A model generated the notes under the pieces. That model was not told where the DNA came from, did no database searches, and was given only the letters and a program-made list of their open reading frames with translations. DNA of 64,000 nucleotides from Crocinitomicaceae bacterium (GTDB taxonomy: Bacteria > Bacteroidota > Bacteroidia > Flavobacteriales_D > Sanyastnellaceae), in the NCBI GenBank assembly GCA_002722795.1, contig PBMY01000001.1:42544-106543 (forward strand), in the 5' to 3' direction. Positions 18,346 through 28,689 of this stretch are shown piece by piece; within the stretch, counting starts at the first letter, position 1; every line of letters begins with the position of its first letter. The translations under genes and the position numbers were made by a program.

Positions 18346-19899
18346 TTAAAGAGGGACATTCCCGTGCTTCTTGCGAGGATTATTCCTCACCTTATTTTCT
18401 AACATTTCGAAAGCTGAAATTAATTTTTCTCGAGTATCACTCGGCGATATAACTTCGTCAACATATCCCCTTGCTGCAGCGTTGTAAGGATGTGCAAATA
18501 GCTCTGCATATTCAGCTTCCTTTTCAGCAAGCTTAGCAGAAGGATCATCTGCACCTTGAATTTCTTTTCGGAAAATAATTTCTGCGGCACCCTTTGCTCC
18601 CATTACAGCAATTTCAGCAGTTGGCCAACTATATACCATGTCTGCTCCAATATTGCGGCTATTCATTACATCATAAGCTCCACCATATGCTTTTCTAGTA
18701 ATTACTGTAACCCTCGGAATAGTCGCTTCAGAAAATGCATAAAGCAGTTTGGCTCCATGAGTAATAATACCATTCCACTCTTGGTCTGTTCCCGGAAGGA
18801 ATCCTGGCACGTCTTCTAGAACTAATAATGGCACGTTGAATGCGTCACATGTTCTAACAAAACGAGCAGCTTTTATTGATGCGTGAATGTCTAATACTCC
18901 TGCTAAAAATGCGGGCTGATTTGCAACTATTCCAACTGATCTTCCAGCAAGCCTAGCATAACCAATTACAATATTTTCTGCGTAATCCTTTTGGACTTCA
19001 AGAAAGCTGTCGGCATCTGTAATTTCATTTATTGCCTCTCTAATATCATACGGATGTTGAGTGTTTTCCGGAATTAGACTATCAAGCTTAGGGCGCTTTT
19101 CGTCTGAAGGTGAGTAATCGAGAGCTATCGGATCCTCTTCACAGTTTTGTGGAAGAAATCCTAAAATTGCTTTTGCTTGTTCTATCGCTGCTGCTTCGTG
19201 TGGCGCTGTAAAGTGAGTTACTCCCGATTTAGTTGCATGGGTTTTGGCACCTCCTAATTCTTCAGAACTAACTTCCTCATGAGTTACAGTTTTAACGACA
19301 TTTGGTCCTGTCACAAACATAAAAGAAGAGCCCTCTACCATAAATGTAAAGTCTGTAAGCGCAGGAGAATAAACTGCTCCACCAGCACAAGGCCCAAGAA
19401 TTAATGATAGTTGAGGCACTACTCCACTAGCTTGGACATTTCTATAAAAAATGTCAGCATATCCTCCAAGACTGACAACTCCCTCTTGAATTCTTGCTCC
19501 ACCAGAATCATTCAACCCAACTACAGGTGCTCCATTTTCAAGAGCTAGCTCCATGATTTTGCAAATCTTTTCGGCATGTGCTTCAGCAAGTGAACCACCT
19601 AAAACTGTAAAATCTTGAGAAAAGACATATACAAGTCTTCCATTTACTTTTCCGTAACCTGTAACAACTCCATCGCCTAAAAATTTCTGCTTATCAAGCC
19701 CAAAATTCGTAGACCTATGCGTCACTAACATTCCCAGTTCCTCAAATGTTCCTGGATCCATTAATAAACTAATTCGCTCACGTGCAGTGAGTTTTCCCTT
19801 AGCATGCTGAGCTTCTATGCGTTTTTCCCCTCCGCCTTTAAGGGCATCTTCACGCATCTTTTCAAGGCGTTCTTGAGCACTGTTAAACTGGTTTTGCAT
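18346..19899 (-). CDS. Acyl-CoA carboxylase carboxyltransferase subunit (propionyl-CoA carboxylase beta type)
   Basis: This 517-residue protein is a fused carboxyltransferase of the PccB/AccD5 type, which moves CO2 from biotin to acyl-CoA. It begins with the family start [20 protein letters not shown]. It has the two crotonase-like halves with oxyanion-hole glycines ([22 protein letters not shown], then [12 protein letters not shown] and [11 protein letters not shown]). Propionyl-CoA is the likeliest substrate, feeding methylmalonyl-CoA, but methylmalonyl-CoA decarboxylase-type roles cannot be excluded. The biotin carboxylase and biotin carrier subunits are not nearby. A -7-like box TAGATTCG lies four bases before the start. 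Confidence 0.92.
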   Translation of the reverse strand: MQNQFNSAQERLEKMREDALKGGGEKRIEAQHAKGKLTARERISLLMDPGTFEELGMLVTHRSTNFGLDKQKFLGDGVVTGYGKVNGRLVYVFSQDFTVLGGSLAEAHAEKICKIMELALENGAPVVGLNDSGGARIQEGVVSLGGYADIFYRNVQASGVVPQLSLILGPCAGGAVYSPALTDFTFMVEGSSFMFVTGPNVVKTVTHEEVSSEELGGAKTHATKSGVTHFTAPHEAAAIEQAKAILGFLPQNCEEDPIALDYSPSDEKRPKLDSLIPENTQHPYDIREAINEITDADSFLEVQKDYAENIVIGYARLAGRSVGIVANQPAFLAGVLDIHASIKAARFVRTCDAFNVPLLVLEDVPGFLPGTDQEWNGIITHGAKLLYAFSEATIPRVTVITRKAYGGAYDVMNSRNIGADMVYSWPTAEIAVMGAKGAAEIIFRKEIQGADDPSAKLAEKEAEYAELFAHPYNAAARGYVDEVISPSDTREKLISAFEMLENKVRNNPRKKHGNVPL

Positions 19900-19903
19900 A
19901 ATG

Positions 19904-19911
19904 CGAATCTA
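19904..19911 (-). promoter_or_regulatory. -7 box TAGATTCG of the carboxyltransferase gene
   Basis: One mismatch from TAnnTTTG, with CATT between it and the ATG at 19899. The four-base spacing predicts a leaderless mRNA. It is divergent from the aspS box inside a 39-base gap. Confidence 0.55.
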
Positions 19912-19926
19912 CGGCAGATAAGTTTC

Positions 19927-19934
19927 TAACTTTG
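19927..19934 (+). promoter_or_regulatory. -7 box TAACTTTG of aspS
   Basis: A perfect TAnnTTTG box is followed by CGCC and then the ATG at 19939, giving a predicted leaderless start. Confidence 0.75.
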
Positions 19935-19938
19935 CGCC

Positions 19939-21693
19939 ATGCATAGATCACATACATGTGGAGACCTGAACCTAAAAAATCAAGGCATTCTTGTTGTCCT
20001 TGCAGGTTGGGTACAGAAGACTAGAGACCTTGGGGGGATGACCTTTGTAGACCTACGTGACCGTTATGGAATAACGCAGTTAGTATTCAATATGGATACT
20101 AATGCTGAGCTTTGTACTCAAGCTAGAAAGTTAGGGCGTGAATACGTTATTAAAATTTCCGGCGATGTTGTGGAGAGAGAAAACAAAAATCCCAAAAACC
20201 CAACAGGTGATATTGAAATTGATGTTAAATCTCTTGAAGTTCTAAACGCTAGTAAACATCCTCCATTTACAATCGAGGATAAAACTGATGGTGGTGACGA
20301 TTTGAGAATGCAATACCGTTACCTCGATTTACGTCGTAATCCAATTCAAGAAAACATCATGCTCCGTCACAGAGTGGGAATTGAAACAAGAAAGTATCTT
20401 GACTCAATTGGATTTATCGATGTTGAAACACCTTATTTGATCAAGTCTACACCAGAGGGAGCTCGCGACTTTATCGTTCCATCAAGGATGAATCCCGGTC
20501 AATTCTATGCATTACCTCAAAGTCCTCAAACATTTAAGCAGCTTTTAATGGTGAGTGGATTCGACCGCTACTATCAAATCGTTAAGTGTTTTAGAGATGA
20601 GGATTTGAGAGCTGACCGTCAACCTGAATTCACACAGATTGACTGTGAGATGGCATTCGTAGAACAAGAGGATATTCTTAACACTTTCGAAGGAATGGTG
20701 AGACATCTTTTTAAGGTTGTCCTCGATATTGAGATTGAGGATTTTCCTAGAATGGATTATGACGATGCAATGAAATTGTATGGATCTGATAAGCCAGACA
20801 CTCGATTTGGGATGACATTCGTAGATATAGCGGACGTCGCTCAAGGGAAGGGTTTTGGTGTATTTGACACAGCTGAAGCCGTATTAGGTATTGTTGTGCA
20901 AGGAGCTGCTGAATACACTAGGAAGCAACTTGATAAGCTAACTGAGTGGGTTAAGCGTCCACAAATTGGGGCTAAGGGACTTATCTATTGTAAGATAAAC
21001 GAAGACGGATCTACAAAGAGTAGCGTAGACAAGTTCTTTAACGAAGACTCTCGAGAAGCTTGGGCTGAAAAAGCGGGTGCTGAAAAAGGAGATTTAATTT
21101 TGATTCTTTCAGGTGAACTTGATAAGACTAGAAAGCAACTTGGAGAACTTAGATTACACCTGGGTTCTGAACTTGGCTTAAGAGATCCAAAGGTTTTCAA
21201 ACCACTTTGGGTTATGGACTTCCCTCTTTTAGAATGGGATGAAGATACTGAACGCTACCACGCAATGCACCACCCATTTACTTCGCCTAAACCTGATCAA
21301 CTTGAATTAATCAATGCCGACCCTAGTAAGGTTAAAGCAAATGCCTACGATATGGTTATCAATGGTGTTGAGATAGGCGGTGGTTCAATTAGAATTCATG
21401 ACAGAGAGTTACAATCAAAAATGTTTGACCTTCTTGGGTTTACACCTGAAGAAGCTCAAGCTCAATTTGGTTTCCTAATGGATGCCTTCCAATATGGAGC
21501 TCCACCACACGGTGGATTAGCTCTTGGATTTGATAGACTCTGCTCAATGTTTGGCGGGTCTGAGTCAATTAGAGACTTTATCGCATTTCCTAAAAACAAC
21601 TCTGGAAGAGATCTTATGATAGACGCACCGTCGCCTATCGATAATAAACAATACGACGAATTATTCTTAAAATCTACACATGTACCCTCCTGA
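19939..21693 (+). CDS. aspS: Aspartyl-tRNA synthetase
   Basis: This bacterial-type class II synthetase (584 residues) charges tRNA-Asp. It has an N-terminal OB-fold anticodon domain ([20 protein letters not shown]) and motif 2 ([19 protein letters not shown]). The inserted GAD domain in the middle is typical of bacterial AspRS, and motif 3 is GLALGFDRL near the end. The start is fixed by the promoter box four bases upstream. Its last 14 bases overlap the bacilliredoxin gene. A matching gatABC set is not in the window, so discrimination against tRNA-Asn cannot be judged. Confidence 0.97.
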   Translation: MHRSHTCGDLNLKNQGILVVLAGWVQKTRDLGGMTFVDLRDRYGITQLVFNMDTNAELCTQARKLGREYVIKISGDVVERENKNPKNPTGDIEIDVKSLEVLNASKHPPFTIEDKTDGGDDLRMQYRYLDLRRNPIQENIMLRHRVGIETRKYLDSIGFIDVETPYLIKSTPEGARDFIVPSRMNPGQFYALPQSPQTFKQLLMVSGFDRYYQIVKCFRDEDLRADRQPEFTQIDCEMAFVEQEDILNTFEGMVRHLFKVVLDIEIEDFPRMDYDDAMKLYGSDKPDTRFGMTFVDIADVAQGKGFGVFDTAEAVLGIVVQGAAEYTRKQLDKLTEWVKRPQIGAKGLIYCKINEDGSTKSSVDKFFNEDSREAWAEKAGAEKGDLILILSGELDKTRKQLGELRLHLGSELGLRDPKVFKPLWVMDFPLLEWDEDTERYHAMHHPFTSPKPDQLELINADPSKVKANAYDMVINGVEIGGGSIRIHDRELQSKMFDLLGFTPEEAQAQFGFLMDAFQYGAPPHGGLALGFDRLCSMFGGSESIRDFIAFPKNNSGRDLMIDAPSPIDNKQYDELFLKSTHVPS

Positions 21694-22090
21694 ACTAGTA
21701 GCACCTATGAAGGCCGAACTTGCAGACGCAGGTTTTCGCGAACTTCTTTCTGTTGAAGATGTAAACAAAGCTTTAGATAAGCCTGGAACTACTCTTGTTG
21801 CGATTAATAGCGTATGCGGGTGTTCTGCAGGTTCTATGAGACCTGCTGTAATACAGGCATTGGACAACGATAAAATACCTGATAATATCACAACAGCATT
21901 CGCTGGAGTTGATACAGATGCTGTTGCTCATGCAAGAAAGTTTATGCTTCCCTTCCCTCCGTCTTCACCAAGCATAGCGCTTTTTAAAGATGGCAAAATT
22001 GCAATGATGATAGAACGTCATCACATCGAGGGAAATACAGCTGAAGCTATTGCTGCCCATTTGAGGTTAGCATTCAATGAATTCTGCTGA
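21680..22090 (+). CDS. BrxA/BrxB family bacilliredoxin (YphP/YqiW)
   Basis: This 136-residue thioredoxin-fold protein has the family's CGC active site (C46-G-C48 in [12 protein letters not shown]). In Firmicutes such proteins remove bacillithiol from protein thiols. Bacteroidota homologues are known, and some Bacteroidota make bacillithiol, so the role here is probably thiol redox repair. The N-terminus [19 protein letters not shown] is also typical of the family. The gene overlaps aspS by 14 bases and trpS follows after 10 bases. Confidence 0.88.
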   Translation: MYPPELVAPMKAELADAGFRELLSVEDVNKALDKPGTTLVAINSVCGCSAGSMRPAVIQALDNDKIPDNITTAFAGVDTDAVAHARKFMLPFPPSSPSIALFKDGKIAMMIERHHIEGNTAEAIAAHLRLAFNEFC

Positions 22091-22100
22091 TATTTGAACT

Positions 22101-23072
22101 ATGGCGCGCATCCTAACTGGAATACAAAGTACCGGAACACCTCATTTAGGCAATATACTTGGTGCAATTAAGCCTGCCATAGATCTTGCTAATAATCCAA
22201 CTAACGAGTCATTCCTGTTTATCGCCGACCTTCATTCGCTAACCCAAATAAAAGACGGCTCTACGCTAAGAGACAACACTTATGCTGTTGCTGCAGCTTG
22301 GTTAGCATTTGGGCTTGACCCCGAGAAAAGCGTTTTTTATCGCCAAAGTGATGTCCCTGAGGTGACTGAGCTATGTTGGTATTTACAATGCTTCTTCCCT
22401 TACTCTCGTCTCACTCTTGCTCACAGCTTTAAGGATAAGGCTGATAGACTTGAAGATGTTAACGCAGGGCTGTTTGTCTACCCTATGCTTATGGCTGCAG
22501 ATATTCTTCTCTATGATGCTGAAAAAGTTCCTGTAGGTAAAGACCAAATGCAGCATATAGAAATGACAAGAGATGTTGCTAGTAGGTTCAACCATAAATT
22601 CGGTGAGACTTTTGTTATGCCACAGGTTATGGTTAATGAAAGCACCATGTATGTTCCTGGAACAGATGGTGGGAAAATGTCTAAATCTCAAAACAACACT
22701 TTAGACATTTTGGCAGATCCATCCGCAATAAAAAAGGTTATTAATAAGCAGATTGTTACTGATACAACACCACTTGAAGATCCAAAAGATCCATATTCAT
22801 CAGTAGTTTTCAAGCTTTACCAATTAATTGCATCTAAAAGTGACGTGGCTGAAATGGAAAAATCTCTTAAAGCTGGAGGATACGGGTGGGGTCACGCAAA
22901 AAAAGAATTGTTCGAAGCAATAGTTGATGGATTTGCTCCACAACGTGAGCGATTTAAACACTTAATGGCAAATCGTAAAGAGATAGATGCAGCTCTGAAA
23001 ATAGGTGCTGAAAAAGCTAGAAAAATTGCCTCTGAAGTTCTAGCTAGAACTCGTTCAAAAGTTGGATACTAG
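22101..23072 (+). CDS. trpS: Tryptophanyl-tRNA synthetase
   Basis: This class I synthetase (323 residues) charges tRNA-Trp. The HIGH-like motif is TGTPHLGN (residues 11-18) and the KMSKS motif is at 192-196. PVGKDQMQHIEMTRDVA is the tryptophan-binding and dimer region. The sequence ends with the usual short helical anticodon domain. The stop codon directly abuts the stop of the converging amidohydrolase gene with no gap, so no classical terminator can lie between them. Confidence 0.96.
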   Translation: MARILTGIQSTGTPHLGNILGAIKPAIDLANNPTNESFLFIADLHSLTQIKDGSTLRDNTYAVAAAWLAFGLDPEKSVFYRQSDVPEVTELCWYLQCFFPYSRLTLAHSFKDKADRLEDVNAGLFVYPMLMAADILLYDAEKVPVGKDQMQHIEMTRDVASRFNHKFGETFVMPQVMVNESTMYVPGTDGGKMSKSQNNTLDILADPSAIKKVINKQIVTDTTPLEDPKDPYSSVVFKLYQLIASKSDVAEMEKSLKAGGYGWGHAKKELFEAIVDGFAPQRERFKHLMANRKEIDAALKIGAEKARKIASEVLARTRSKVGY

Positions 23073-24398
23073 TTACTTTGGAGAGTCTTTACTCTCAATT
23101 CCATATTTACTTTGAAACTTTCTGTATAGTTCTCTCTGCCTGTTATCAAGGTCAATATGTTTGCCTTGAATAAATGCGTGAGTTAGATTATTGGTCATAA
23201 TATCCAATGCATCACCTGATGATATAAACAGTGTCGCATCTTTACCTCTTTCGATAGAACCACAAGTCGCATCTATACCCAAAATTTGAGCGACATTTCG
23301 TGTTAAAGCCATCACAGCTTGCTCATCAGTTAATCCATACTTACGAGCTGTCCCCGCGTAGAAAGGAAGGTTACGAGTATTCATTTCTGTCATTCGAGCA
23401 TCTACTTGAAGTCCAAATAACACACCCTCATCAGCTAGCAGTTTAGGCAGTCTATACGGTAAATCAACGTCGTCTTCCTTAAAACGAGGAAGGCGATGAA
23501 CGCTGTTTAATAGTACACTGACTCCATTTTCACGCAATATGTCAGCTACCAAGTAAGAATCGTAACCACCAATAATTACCATTCTAGAAATGCCAATCTC
23601 GCGCTTAAAGTGCACTGCTTCTGAAATTGCTCGAGCATCATCTGCATGCACATAAAGAGCAAGCGATCCATCAAAAAGTCCACGCATACCTTCATGTCTT
23701 ACATCCATCTCTCTAGAAGATGCTTCAGGGTTAGCAGTAGCATAAGCCTTTGCTTCAGAGAAGTATGTTGTGATTTCGTGTTTGCTCTGATTATAAGTCT
23801 TACTTTTTCTAATATCAACCTTACCAAGCCTATTGTGCTTGTGATGAGTCATAGGCCAATTCAAATGAACTCCATCAACCATCTTTACTACTGCATCCTC
23901 CCAATTCCATCCATCAAAATGCACAACTCCTGATGACCCGCTAATTACTCCACCTCGAGGCGTAATTTGGCCCATCAGGACTCCGTTTGTTCTAACTGTA
24001 GGTGTAATCTCAGAGTCCGTATTGAAAGCTATAAGCGAGCGTACATTGGGGCGAAACGTGCCTACTTCGTATTGGTCTCTTGATGCTCTAACTGCTCCGA
24101 TTTCTTGTAACCCTATCGTAGAGTTCGTGACAATGAACCCAGGGTAAATTTCTTTTCCCGAAGCATCAATTATATCATCATATTTGCTTTTATCAACCTG
24201 AAAGGCTCTACCTACATAGTCAATTTTACCCGCCCTAAAGCCTATTGCTGCATCAACAATTACATCACCTGTGCCAAGGTGTGCTGTACCGCCTAAAATC
24301 AAAATAGACCGGCTCTGTTCTGGAGCTGGTGTCTGTTGAGCTATTAATCCTAAAGTGAAAAACAGACCAAGTATCACTATTGAAATAATCTTCTTCAT
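23073..24398 (-). CDS. Exported amidohydrolase-like protein, metal site degenerate
   Basis: This 441-residue protein has a signal peptide (to about residue 20) and the amidohydrolase layout. There is an N-terminal beta-sandwich start (IGFRAGKIDYVGR), then IYPGFIV, and a C-terminal TRNVAQILGIDATCGSIERGKDATLFI. The HxH metal motif that should follow YPGF is NST (92-94), and the C-terminal aspartate motif is also not clear. It may therefore be a non-catalytic paralogue. It forms an operon with the larger amidohydrolase upstream (1-base gap) and may dimerise with it. Such pairs are common in Bacteroidota. The substrate is unknown. Confidence 0.82.
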   Translation of the reverse strand: MKKIISIVILGLFFTLGLIAQQTPAPEQSRSILILGGTAHLGTGDVIVDAAIGFRAGKIDYVGRAFQVDKSKYDDIIDASGKEIYPGFIVTNSTIGLQEIGAVRASRDQYEVGTFRPNVRSLIAFNTDSEITPTVRTNGVLMGQITPRGGVISGSSGVVHFDGWNWEDAVVKMVDGVHLNWPMTHHKHNRLGKVDIRKSKTYNQSKHEITTYFSEAKAYATANPEASSREMDVRHEGMRGLFDGSLALYVHADDARAISEAVHFKREIGISRMVIIGGYDSYLVADILRENGVSVLLNSVHRLPRFKEDDVDLPYRLPKLLADEGVLFGLQVDARMTEMNTRNLPFYAGTARKYGLTDEQAVMALTRNVAQILGIDATCGSIERGKDATLFISSGDALDIMTNNLTHAFIQGKHIDLDNRQRELYRKFQSKYGIESKDSPK

Positions 24399-24399
24399 C

Positions 24400-27300
24400 T
24401 TATCTGTTTTCTTCAGTTAATGTATCACAGTGATAATGTAGTCTAATTCTCTCAGAAGGCTTTTTAAGCTTCTCCCCTGAAGTCGATGAGTTCAGCATCT
24501 TTTCCGTTAACCTTGCTCTTTCTGCTTTAATAGCAGTTCTAAGTTCAGTATCCTTCTCTATGCTAAACAAACAACGCCCTTCTACATAAGTAGCAACAAC
24601 TTGAGCATTCATGCTCAGAGGATTGTCATCCCAAATCACAACATCAGCATCCTTTCCTTTTTTAATCGATCCTGTTTTGTGATCAATATGAAGAAGCTTA
24701 GCCGGATTCAATGTCACCATTTTTAATGCTTCTTCCTGAGGCACTCCACCATATTTCACAGCCTTAGCTGCTTCTTGGTTAAGTCTGCGTCCCATCTCAG
24801 CATCATCACTATTGATTGCAGTCGTGATGCCCATGTCGTAAAGTACGGCAGCATTATATGGAATAGCGTCTTTCACTTCGTACTTATATGCCCACCAATC
24901 GCTAAATGTTGAACCCCCAACTCCGTGTGCCTTCATTTTATCAGCAACCTTGTAGCCCTCCAAAATATGAGTAAAGGTGTTTAAGCGGAATCCCATAGAA
25001 TCTGCTACATGCATTAGCATGTTGATTTCGTCTTGTCTGTAACTGTGGCAAGTAATAAATCTTTCTTCATTTAGAATTTGCAAAAGCGCATCTAGCTCTA
25101 GATCTCTACGAGGTTCAAGTGGGCCCCTTCCGGCCAAAACATCTCTCCTCTTAGTTTTTCTCAATTCTTGCCTATAGTTGTATTGGTTAAGACCGTATTC
25201 TCTTGCTCTTATAAAATTGTCGTAGAATACTTGCTCTACTCCCATTCTAGATTGAGGAAATCTAGTAGTCTGCATATCCCCCCAATTACTTTGTTTAACA
25301 TTTTCTCCAAGTGCAAACTTGATGAATGGTGATGCCTCTTGATACAATAGTTCGCTAGGAAGTGATCCCCAACGGAATTTTACTATAGCACTTTGCCCCC
25401 CTATTGGATTTGCCGATCCATGAAGTAGCTGAGCACATGTTACACCACCTGCAAGCTGTCTATACATGTTAACGTCTTCACTATTTAGAGAAGATCCAAT
25501 CCATACTTCTGCACTACTCGCTTGAGTTCCTTCATTTACACCTCTCTCAATTATAATATGAGAATGCTCGTCAATTATGCCAGGCGTGACGTGCTTTCCT
25601 CTTCCGTCAACTTCAACAAATTCGGTCTTTGATCCCAAAAATTCAGATGGATTTATTCGCTTGCTAACTGAAATAATTTGGCCTTCGCTTATGAGTATAT
25701 CTGCATCTTCAATAATCCCTTCATCTTCACAAGTCCAAACTGTCGCGCCTCGAATTACAACATTTTCATACCCTACAGATTCTGCTGAACCATAAGCTGT
25801 AAATGGATATATTATCTCCCCTAAAGCTGATATTTTAACATCTGTCGAGTCTTTTGGTGATTTAACAAGGTCAACCTGTTTGTCATCGGTTTTAACCGCA
25901 CTCCATTCCATTAAATTACCAAGAGCGTCTACTGCCGTTCCTTCCCAAATTCGACTATCCATCCAGATGTTCCCCGTCATTCTAACTAGTCCTTGATCCC
26001 TTGTAAGAGACATTACTATAGTTCTTCCGTCTAGATTTAAGTTAATTTTATTAGTCGTCGTGTCGTTTACTTGTTCCGTCGCTTCCCACATACCAATTTC
26101 CCCGTCAACTATCATATCAATGGTTTTTGAACCAATAGTTAAGCTGTAATCGCCTTTAAGGTTCAATGCATCTCTATCTAAAATAATTGTAGGTTCTCCA
26201 CTCACCCAGTGCTCTACAAGTTTGGTTTTATTTTTAAAAAGTGGGCCATCAGTTACAATGATGTTTGCCATTAGCCCCGGAGAAATTGTTCCTACTAAAT
26301 TTTCAGCACCAATTGCTTCTGCCGGATTCGATGTTAAAGCAGCGAGTGCATCATTTTCCGGAAGGCCTCTTTCAACAGCCTTCCTTACTGCAGGCAAAAA
26401 TTCTGAGGGAGACCTTAAGCCTTCAGATGTAAAGCAAATATTTACTCCTGCCTCATTTAAAATTGAAGCATTGCTTGGCGCTAATTCCCAATGTTTGAGC
26501 TCGGTTAATGAAACAAATCTTGCTAAGAATGGATCGCTTAAATCATATGCAGTTGGATAGTTTACAGGAACAATTATTGTAGACCCTGTCTGAGCAATTG
26601 CCTCTGCTCTTTGATAACTGTCTCCTCCTCCAAGGACAATGTATTCTAGCCCAAACTCTTTAGCAATCTTGTCTGCTCTTAGAATGTCTTTCCAATTTCC
26701 GGCACTGAAGATTTGCGGGAGATTTTGAGAATTGTTAAACGCTTCAAGACTTAGATTTGTCCCGCCGGATAATCCGCGTTTGGTTGCATCATTATACCAT
26801 CTAGCATCAAAGTGAGTTTGTCTCAAAAGAGAAATAGATCCCATTAATGAGCTTGGGTAATTTTGCTTTGATGACCCTTTTCTAAAGCTGTAATGCGCAG
26901 AAGCTTCAATTCTAATTATTGCGTCTCTGGGGTCGTCAACCGGCATAACTAGAGTGCCTGTTCCCCTTGAAATTCCATCCGGAACATGAATAAGTAGAGC
27001 ACCAAAGCCTGCTTCACGAAGAGTTTTAGCCTTGTTAGAATCTTCTACAAATACATCACAAGATTTAATCTCAGGCCTAATTGCTTGATTCCAACCGTAA
27101 GCTCCCTTTTTGTTTGATTCGTATTGAGGATTTCTCGACCATTCAGCAAGCTTTACCTCTGGTAATCCATACGTGCTGTGCAAGTCTACAAATGAGGGAT
27201 ATAAGTGATATCCTTTCATATCTAGAGTTATAGCAGGTCCGTTGACACTAATTTCCTCAGATGTTCCAACGCTTTCTATCATCCCTCTGAACAGTACAAC

Positions 27301-27501
27301 TGTTCCATTCAATATTGTTGTGTTTTCATCAATGTGAACGGTTGCGTTTTGTAGGATTGTTCTCACCAAATGTTTATCTACAGTGCCATTGATTGGAAAA
27401 GTAGAAGAATGTTGAGTGGGGGTTTGGGCTAAAGCATTCGATGAAAAAATCGATGCAAAAAGTGCCACAAAAGCAAAGCTTGTTTTTAGAAGATTTATCA
27501 T
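24400..27501 (-). CDS. Exported tandem amidohydrolase, two domains
   Basis: This 1033-residue secreted protein has a signal peptide (to about residue 26, ALAQ) and two amidohydrolase domains. In the first (about 40-450), the HxH site reads HST (YPSFVDLHSTYG), so it probably cannot bind two metals. The second (about 590-1000) has the complete set: HSH in TPGIIDEHSHI, H in ITCHSYRQ, H in FTHILEGYK, and D in INSDDAEM. The end is GSIKKGKDADVVIWDDNPL, typical of imidazolonepropionase-like enzymes. The protein probably hydrolyses an amide, peptide or cyclic imide outside the cytoplasm. It is cotranscribed with the 441-residue paralogue. Confidence 0.85.
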   Translation of the reverse strand: MINLLKTSFAFVALFASIFSSNALAQTPTQHSSTFPINGTVDKHLVRTILQNATVHIDENTTILNGTVVLFRGMIESVGTSEEISVNGPAITLDMKGYHLYPSFVDLHSTYGLPEVKLAEWSRNPQYESNKKGAYGWNQAIRPEIKSCDVFVEDSNKAKTLREAGFGALLIHVPDGISRGTGTLVMPVDDPRDAIIRIEASAHYSFRKGSSKQNYPSSLMGSISLLRQTHFDARWYNDATKRGLSGGTNLSLEAFNNSQNLPQIFSAGNWKDILRADKIAKEFGLEYIVLGGGDSYQRAEAIAQTGSTIIVPVNYPTAYDLSDPFLARFVSLTELKHWELAPSNASILNEAGVNICFTSEGLRSPSEFLPAVRKAVERGLPENDALAALTSNPAEAIGAENLVGTISPGLMANIIVTDGPLFKNKTKLVEHWVSGEPTIILDRDALNLKGDYSLTIGSKTIDMIVDGEIGMWEATEQVNDTTTNKINLNLDGRTIVMSLTRDQGLVRMTGNIWMDSRIWEGTAVDALGNLMEWSAVKTDDKQVDLVKSPKDSTDVKISALGEIIYPFTAYGSAESVGYENVVIRGATVWTCEDEGIIEDADILISEGQIISVSKRINPSEFLGSKTEFVEVDGRGKHVTPGIIDEHSHIIIERGVNEGTQASSAEVWIGSSLNSEDVNMYRQLAGGVTCAQLLHGSANPIGGQSAIVKFRWGSLPSELLYQEASPFIKFALGENVKQSNWGDMQTTRFPQSRMGVEQVFYDNFIRAREYGLNQYNYRQELRKTKRRDVLAGRGPLEPRRDLELDALLQILNEERFITCHSYRQDEINMLMHVADSMGFRLNTFTHILEGYKVADKMKAHGVGGSTFSDWWAYKYEVKDAIPYNAAVLYDMGITTAINSDDAEMGRRLNQEAAKAVKYGGVPQEEALKMVTLNPAKLLHIDHKTGSIKKGKDADVVIWDDNPLSMNAQVVATYVEGRCLFSIEKDTELRTAIKAERARLTEKMLNSSTSGEKLKKPSERIRLHYHCDTLTEENR

Positions 27502-27518
27502 GATTTCTAAGTGGACTC

Positions 27519-27526
27519 ACAAGTTA
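27519..27526 (-). promoter_or_regulatory. Weak -7-like box TAACTTGT before the amidohydrolase operon
   Basis: TAACTTGT lies 17 bases before the start codon. It departs from TAnnTTTG at its last two positions. A similar TAACTTGT occurs before the cysteine-rich T9SS cargo gene at 31979-31986. Confidence 0.3.
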
Positions 27527-27548
27527 ATGACTGATGAAGTAATCCAAG

Positions 27549-27556
27549 TATCTTTG
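27549..27556 (+). promoter_or_regulatory. -7 box TATCTTTG of nfu
   Basis: A perfect TAnnTTTG match, seven bases before the ATG at 27564. Confidence 0.65.
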
Positions 27557-27563
27557 CAATATT

Positions 27564-28217
27564 ATGTCTACTTATAAGATACCTACGAACGTATACGCTG
27601 AAATGACGCCAAACCCGACAACAATGAAGTTTGTGGCGGATAGACCCTTAGTTTCAGGTAGTCATCAATTGGAATTTTTAAGTCCAGAAAAAGCTGAACT
27701 TTGCTCTCCTCTTGCTGTTGAGTTATTCCACTTTCCATTTGTAACTGGGGTGTTTATAAGTGGCTCTATAGTAGCTGTGACTAAGGATGAGAGTCTAGGT
27801 TGGGAAATGATTGTAAATCAACTTAGAGAGTATATCCGAGAATGGTTGATGGAGAATGAGTTTGCCGTTGAAGAGGATAAAGTCGAGGCAGCATTAGAAA
27901 TGTTGGGCGAAGCCTCGTCTGATATAGTCCTAGATGAAAGTGCCCCACCAATTAATTTTATTAAAGACACTGACATCAAACCGTCAAAACATGACGATGA
28001 AATCAAAAGATTACTTAACGAATTTGTTAGGCCAGCAGTTGAGCAAGACGGCGGTGCTATAGACTTTGTAGCATTTAAGGATGGGGTTGTTTACGTACAC
28101 CTAAGGGGTGCATGTTCAGGCTGTCCGTCATCTACCCAAACCCTTAAGGGAGGTATCGAACAACTGCTTAAGTCGAAACTTGAAGCCGTAGAAGAAGTGG
28201 TTGCTATAGGGGTTTAA
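27564..28217 (+). CDS. nfu: Nfu-type iron-sulfur carrier protein
   Basis: This 217-residue protein has an N-terminal Nfu scaffold domain (YAEMTPNPTTMKFVADRPL) and a C-terminal NifU-like domain. The CxxC cluster site is C184/C187 in GACSGCPSSTQTLKGG. Such proteins accept [4Fe-4S] clusters from the Suf machinery and deliver them to apo-enzymes. The Suf operon lies 10 kb downstream in the same window. The gene is alone on its strand, divergent from the amidohydrolases. Confidence 0.92.
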   Translation: MSTYKIPTNVYAEMTPNPTTMKFVADRPLVSGSHQLEFLSPEKAELCSPLAVELFHFPFVTGVFISGSIVAVTKDESLGWEMIVNQLREYIREWLMENEFAVEEDKVEAALEMLGEASSDIVLDESAPPINFIKDTDIKPSKHDDEIKRLLNEFVRPAVEQDGGAIDFVAFKDGVVYVHLRGACSGCPSSTQTLKGGIEQLLKSKLEAVEEVVAIGV

Positions 28218-28224
28218 TCTACCA

Positions 28225-28685
28225 TTAATTTACAACTGTCAGCCTCTTAGTTGCACTTGAACCTTCTTTATTTATTACTTCAACCAAGTATATTCCTGTC
28301 GGTAGATCTGTTAAGTCTAGTCTTGTTGTTTGGGATATTGTCTTTTGGCTTAAAAAAAATTCACCCGTTGGACTGTAAAGAGTAAGCTGAGATCCTAATG
28401 CATTTTCCAATTGAACATTTGCAATGTCATTTGCAGGGTTTGGATGTAGACCAAAATTAAATACCTCCAACTCTAGCTCATCAACTTCAAGAACCCCGGG
28501 ATCAACGTCTATTTTCATTTCTGAAAATCCGTAACAAGGTCCTCCGTAATTGGACACAATTGAAAGAAGTAAATACCTTACTAAAAGGCCATCAAAATTT
28601 GGGCCTTCTTCTCCATAATAAAAATCGCTACCTAGAGCTTCGTCAAGGTTGAAATCGCTAATAGTATAAACAGTAATTTTTTCAT
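28225..28685 (-). pseudogene. Frameshifted T9SS type A cargo gene
   Basis: The ATG at 28685, 4 bases after the DUF1501 stop, begins a convincing signal peptide (MKKLLFILLAISTLTKL) that hits TAG at 28634-28632. A second frame is open across the same place and runs on without a break to 28225. It encodes GSDFYYGEEGPNFDGLLVR, an acidic linker, and a T9SS type A sorting domain (FNFGLHPNPANDIANV to GIYLVEVINKEGSSATKRLTVVN). One extra base near 28635 would join the two into about 153 residues. This is either a real frameshift or a sequencing error. Without the signal peptide the sorting domain could not reach the T9SS. A GTG at 28557 is the only start in the second frame and is unlikely. Confidence 0.6.
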
Positions 28686-28689
28686 GGCA

